A DNA stretch of 64,000 nt from an uncultured Alphaproteobacteria bacterium (GTDB lineage: Bacteria; Pseudomonadota; Alphaproteobacteria; RF32; CAG-239). Location of the stretch: positions 14,567 through 78,566 of the forward strand of contig CAJUCZ010000002.1 of NCBI GenBank assembly GCA_910585375.1, written 5' to 3'. Below the pieces are notes generated by a model. That model searched no databases and had not been told where the DNA came from. It saw only the letters and a program-made list of their open reading frames with translations. Of this stretch, positions 61,667 to 64,000 are shown piece by piece (the stretch's first letter is position 1; every line of letters begins with the position of its first letter). The position numbers were made by a program, and so were the translations under genes.

Positions 61667-63256
61667 CTATCTTCCGCGGGCATCGTACATTGCCAGCCTC
61701 AAATTATTATCTTGCTGCAACGTTGCCACAAACTTCCCTTTAAATTTGCCGGCTCGGTTCATCAGCCCGTTGTAATCATTTGTTTTTTCTCCGCCCCTTT
61801 TATGATGCTTATTAATAAAGTCAATCCGCGCTTTAACCATATGATCATAAAAATACTGCTCGTTTTTCGCTTTGCCGGCAATACCGTTCGCCAGTTCCAC
61901 AATTTTGTCCGTCCGTCGCACGTTCTTGCGTCCTCTGGCCTCATAAATTCCGTTGGCAATAATCTGTGACGCCGTCTTTGACGAATGGTTCACGCGAATG
62001 TCAAACAGCAATAAGGCAATGCTCTCATTTTTAAAATCGCCGATTCTGTAATAATCATAAAAATCTTTTTTATAAATAAGCTCGCATTGCTCTTTATTCA
62101 GATTCTTAATATTTCCGGCAGTCGGGAAATCAAGTTCTTCCGCCAGTTTTTTATTATTCTTCCAAAAATTCTTTAAGGTAATGCTGGTAATTCCCATTTG
62201 GGTCGGATAATCCCATGACACATTGCGATAACCGCCCTCATGTTTGAATACAACTCCCATAAAACGTTGAAATTTTTCATCATCCAACCCGTATTCCGCA
62301 CGGATTTTTTGCGGCAGCTTTCCTTTTTTTACGGCTGTTTTTTCCAATGTTTTCTCTTTAATGCCGACTTTGATCTGCTCCGCTTTTTCACTTACCGCAA
62401 TTCTTTTCTCCGACACAACCTTTTTCTTTGCCTGCACCTTCCTTTGTCCTTCAACCGGCTTAATCACCTCGGGCATAACGGCCGCTTTCATCTCCCTGGC
62501 ATCAACTTCCGCTTTCGAAAGCTTTTCAGTCTTGTCTTTTGCCTTTTCCTTTTGCTTTTCCTGCAGCTGCTGATGAGCATACAAGCCGCCGGTCAGGGTT
62601 AATGTTGTCAGGGCTGCCCCGACAACAGCTTTTCTGGAAGCCTGACAAAACCGATCAGCCCCGATTCTGATGCGATGAGCTTTATCAGCTCGCTGTAACA
62701 AAATTTTTGCCCCGTTGTAAGCGGACTTCGCCCCCTTTGCCATAAAAGCGCCAAACGCTGCCGCCTTATCTTTAGCTTTTTCCCAAAGATAACGGTTGTA
62801 AACGTCTTCCATATTCTCAATATTGTCCAAACCGAGTTCGGTCAGCCGCCCCTGCCCGATACCGCATTCGTTAAGCTTTTGCATATAAGCTGCAGCCCGC
62901 CGATAATCCCGATACGCCGACCGCATAATTCCGTCCGCAATATCGCAGTCTTTTTTATCGCTGTCCCGTTCGTCAAACGGCACCACGAAAGTCCCGCCGT
63001 TAAACACGATTTTACGCGGTTGAAGCCCGGCGTCTTTATAACGCGCGATATCCCGATACTGACGGCTGAAATAATCACGGACAAACTTCTTTTTTGCCTC
63101 ACCTGCTTCTAAAGAACTTCTGATATAAAAACACGGAATAATAACCGGCCGGTTATCAATTGTCATAACCTGCGGCGTCATATTAAAACCGGCATATTCC
63201 CGTTTTAAAAAACGAAATACGGCATCATTCGGAAGGTTATCGGCATTCTTGCTCAT
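61667..63256 (-). CDS. Membrane-anchored GH108 muramidase-like protein
   Basis: 529 residues from MSKNADNLPN. The C-terminal 200 residues are a GH108 (phage-endolysin-like) domain: FKHEGGYRNVSWDYPTQMGIT with E340 as catalytic acid, then VNHSSKTASQIIANGI and a PG-binding-3-like end. One membrane segment lies at about 210-228 (VVGAALTTLTLTGGLYAH), followed by a long Lys-rich linker (230-315). The N-terminal 200 residues are unmatched. GGAGA precedes the ATG. The layout suggests a cell-wall-remodelling enzyme anchored in the inner membrane, not a free phage endolysin. Confidence 0.8.
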   Translation of the reverse strand: MSKNADNLPNDAVFRFLKREYAGFNMTPQVMTIDNRPVIIPCFYIRSSLEAGEAKKKFVRDYFSRQYRDIARYKDAGLQPRKIVFNGGTFVVPFDERDSDKKDCDIADGIMRSAYRDYRRAAAYMQKLNECGIGQGRLTELGLDNIENMEDVYNRYLWEKAKDKAAAFGAFMAKGAKSAYNGAKILLQRADKAHRIRIGADRFCQASRKAVVGAALTTLTLTGGLYAHQQLQEKQKEKAKDKTEKLSKAEVDAREMKAAVMPEVIKPVEGQRKVQAKKKVVSEKRIAVSEKAEQIKVGIKEKTLEKTAVKKGKLPQKIRAEYGLDDEKFQRFMGVVFKHEGGYRNVSWDYPTQMGITSITLKNFWKNNKKLAEELDFPTAGNIKNLNKEQCELIYKKDFYDYYRIGDFKNESIALLLFDIRVNHSSKTASQIIANGIYEARGRKNVRRTDKIVELANGIAGKAKNEQYFYDHMVKARIDFINKHHKRGGEKTNDYNGLMNRAGKFKGKFVATLQQDNNLRLAMYDARGR

Positions 63257-63315
63257 GGAACTGTCTCCGCTATATACTTTAGCAGTATTATAACAAAGAC
63301 CGGCCATGGAATCAA

Positions 63316-63343
63316 TAAAAAAGGGCTGCCGGAAAGACAGCCC
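63316..63343 (-). terminator. csoR operon terminator
   Basis: GGGCTG/CAGCCC (63323-63328 with 63338-63343), followed on the minus strand by TTTTTT. It separates the metal-response operon from the muramidase gene. Confidence 0.75.
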
Positions 63344-63351
63344 CCGTTTTT

Positions 63352-63642
63352 TTACTCTTCAAAACGGTCAAACAACATTTTCAGCTCTTCGATTTTTTCC
63401 GTTTTAGCTTGTTCATTGTCAAAAGACTGGGCAACGCAAGACTGCAAATGGCGTTTAAGAATATTCCCCTCTACTGCCCTGATTGCAGAACGAACAGCTT
63501 TAAGCTGAATCAAAATCTCGGGACAATACCGGTTTTCCGCAATCATCTTTTTCACGCCTTCCAATTGTCCGATCACACGATTCAGGCGCGGAACCTCTGT
63601 CTCATGGCATGGCGGATCCGGCAAATTTTGTTCGTTGCTCAT
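63352..63642 (-). CDS. CsoR/FrmR-family metal-sensing repressor
   Basis: 96 residues, all-helical. The family signature PRLNRVIGQLEGVKKMI is followed by the metal ligands C40 (RYCPEIL), H65 and C69 (KRHLQSCV), the C-H-C set of copper-sensing CsoR. It should bind DNA when metal-free and release it with Cu(I). It lies 11 bases after the metallothionein gene and reads from the same promoter, so it likely controls itself. Nickel- or formaldehyde-sensing relatives use different residues, making copper the first guess. Confidence 0.88.
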   Translation of the reverse strand: MSNEQNLPDPPCHETEVPRLNRVIGQLEGVKKMIAENRYCPEILIQLKAVRSAIRAVEGNILKRHLQSCVAQSFDNEQAKTEKIEELKMLFDRFEE

Positions 63643-63653
63643 AACCTTGCCCC

Positions 63654-63833
63654 TTATTTGCAGTTACATTTGTCACTGCATTTATGCGTCTCGTTACATT
63701 GACAATCGTCTCCGCAGGTACAATGCTCATTGCATCCGCAATTCTCGCCGCATTGGTGCGTTTCGTCACATTTGCAGTTCTCTCCGCAGGTACAATTCGG
63801 ATTCTTGCATTTAGGATTGTTGCAGTTTCTCAT
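63654..63833 (-). CDS. Metallothionein-like protein
   Basis: 59 residues with 16 cysteines. Two CTCGENCKC/CTCGDDCQC-like half repeats (C14, C16, C20, C22 and C38, C40, C44, C46) and ETHQC/ETHKC spacers give a tandem-duplicated metal-binding protein; histidines 26, 37 and 50 can add ligands. It begins MRNCNNPKCK after AAGGAG and is too short for a 60-residue ORF cut-off. Co-transcribed with a CsoR regulator, so it probably sequesters Cu(I) or a similar soft metal. Confidence 0.88.
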   Translation of the reverse strand: MRNCNNPKCKNPNCTCGENCKCDETHQCGENCGCNEHCTCGDDCQCNETHKCSDKCNCK

Positions 63834-63849
63834 TACTTTCTCCTTTCAA

Positions 63850-63890
63850 TACCCCCTATGGGTAAATTCAATATACCCTGTTGGGGTATA
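63850..63890. promoter_or_regulatory. Two CsoR-type operators
   Basis: Operator 1 is TACCC-CCTAT-GGGTA (63850-63864). Operator 2 is TATACCC-TGTTG-GGGTATA (63872-63890). Their centres are about 24 bases apart. Both match the G/C-rich palindrome with TA ends bound by CsoR/FrmR-family proteins, and operator 2 overlaps the promoter. Confidence 0.75.
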
Positions 63891-63898
63891 AAAGTCAA
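63870..63898 (-). promoter_or_regulatory. Promoter of the metallothionein-csoR operon
   Basis: Minus strand TTGACT (63898-63893), 17-base spacer, TATATT (63875-63870). Operator 2 fills the spacer, so bound repressor would block RNA polymerase directly. Confidence 0.7.
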
Positions 63899-63976
63899 TA
63901 GCCTTTAAGCACTATAAAACTTGAAAGCTCAGACCCCAGACATATATCCGAAAGAAATACAATCAGGAGAAAAAAA

Positions 63977-64000
63977 ATGCATTTTTTAAGACCGGCGGCG
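63977..64000 (+). CDS. Start of a divergent gene, cut by the window end
   Basis: AGGAGAAAAAAA precedes an ATG that opens the frame MHFLRPAA and continues beyond the window. Eight codons are not enough to name it. Its position, divergent from the metallothionein-csoR operon across the operator region, makes a metal transport or resistance gene a reasonable guess only. Confidence 0.4.

Noticed and set aside
1..64000. CRISPR arrays, transposase genes, prophage modules
   Set aside because: No regularly spaced repeat array, no DDE or tyrosine/serine recombinase frame and no phage structural genes are visible; the GH108 protein is an isolated cellular gene.

Overview
The window looks like chromosomal DNA of an alphaproteobacterium of moderate GC. 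The evidence is gene order and family content: lpxC-bamD-recN, addB-addA-trxA with a MurU-like gene upstream, DUF2333 and DUF2336 proteins, an NfuA-like scaffold, a YlxR/L7Ae fusion, and a type-A RNase P RNA. An uncultured host-associated lineage (gut 'RF32'-type alphaproteobacteria) is a plausible source, but that is inference. Most of the window is housekeeping, with compact operons, many perfect intrinsic terminators and AGGA-type ribosome sites.

Layout. 1-1.8 kb: tRNA-Gly(GCC), whose 3' end and terminator are duplicated at the left edge, plus three small membrane proteins. 1.9-5.5 kb: groES-groEL, a voltage-gated ion channel and a prepilin-peptidase-like protease. 5.6-9.7 kb: rnpB, then lpxC-bamD-recN. 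9.8-16.6 kb: htpG with a heat-shock-like promoter, a 2[4Fe-4S] ferredoxin, a PfkB kinase, orphan membrane proteins and typA. 16.8-18.4 kb: a strong promoter, a structured leader and a secreted protein with 37 cysteines. 19-26.7 kb: murJ, DUF2333, nfuA, a Bax-like glucosaminidase, DUF2336, GAF-HD-GYP and gloB, mostly overlapping or close together. 26.8-30.4 kb: a 674-residue orphan, an XRE regulator and about 1 kb of non-coding, repeat-rich DNA ending in a purine-only-like tract. 30.4-38.8 kb: rimP-nusA-ylxR-infB behind a leader terminator, an orphan helical protein, and ftsH. 38.9-49.3 kb: a HAD hydrolase, trxA, addA, addB, an HD protein overlapping murU tail to tail, rdgB and rph. 49.3-58.4 kb: a long glycogen-synthase-like enzyme, grpE, an orphan membrane protein, fabD-fabG and ftsK. 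58.5-64 kb: a divergent membrane pyrophosphatase, a lipoprotein, a membrane-anchored GH108 muramidase, and a CsoR/metallothionein operon missed by simple ORF calling because the metallothionein is only 59 residues.

Systems. Protein quality control (groESL, htpG, grpE, ftsH, trxA) is strongly represented. htpG and groES have RpoH-like promoters and I saw no CIRCE/HrcA control. Envelope biogenesis is represented by lpxC, bamD, murJ, murU, fabD/fabG and two peptidoglycan hydrolases. The metal-response operon at the right edge has two palindromic CsoR-type operators, one inside the promoter spacer.

The most unusual signal is a composite hairpin element present twice, at 53.35-53.57 kb and 58.49-58.70 kb, each time between convergent genes. 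Five hairpins in these two places share a basal AATAAG/CTGTATT closure, a freely varying middle stem and an apical TGTAC/GTACA stem whose pairs covary, followed by TGA. I do not recognise it as a described repeat or RNA family. A second, smaller repeat hairpin follows both ftsH and grpE.
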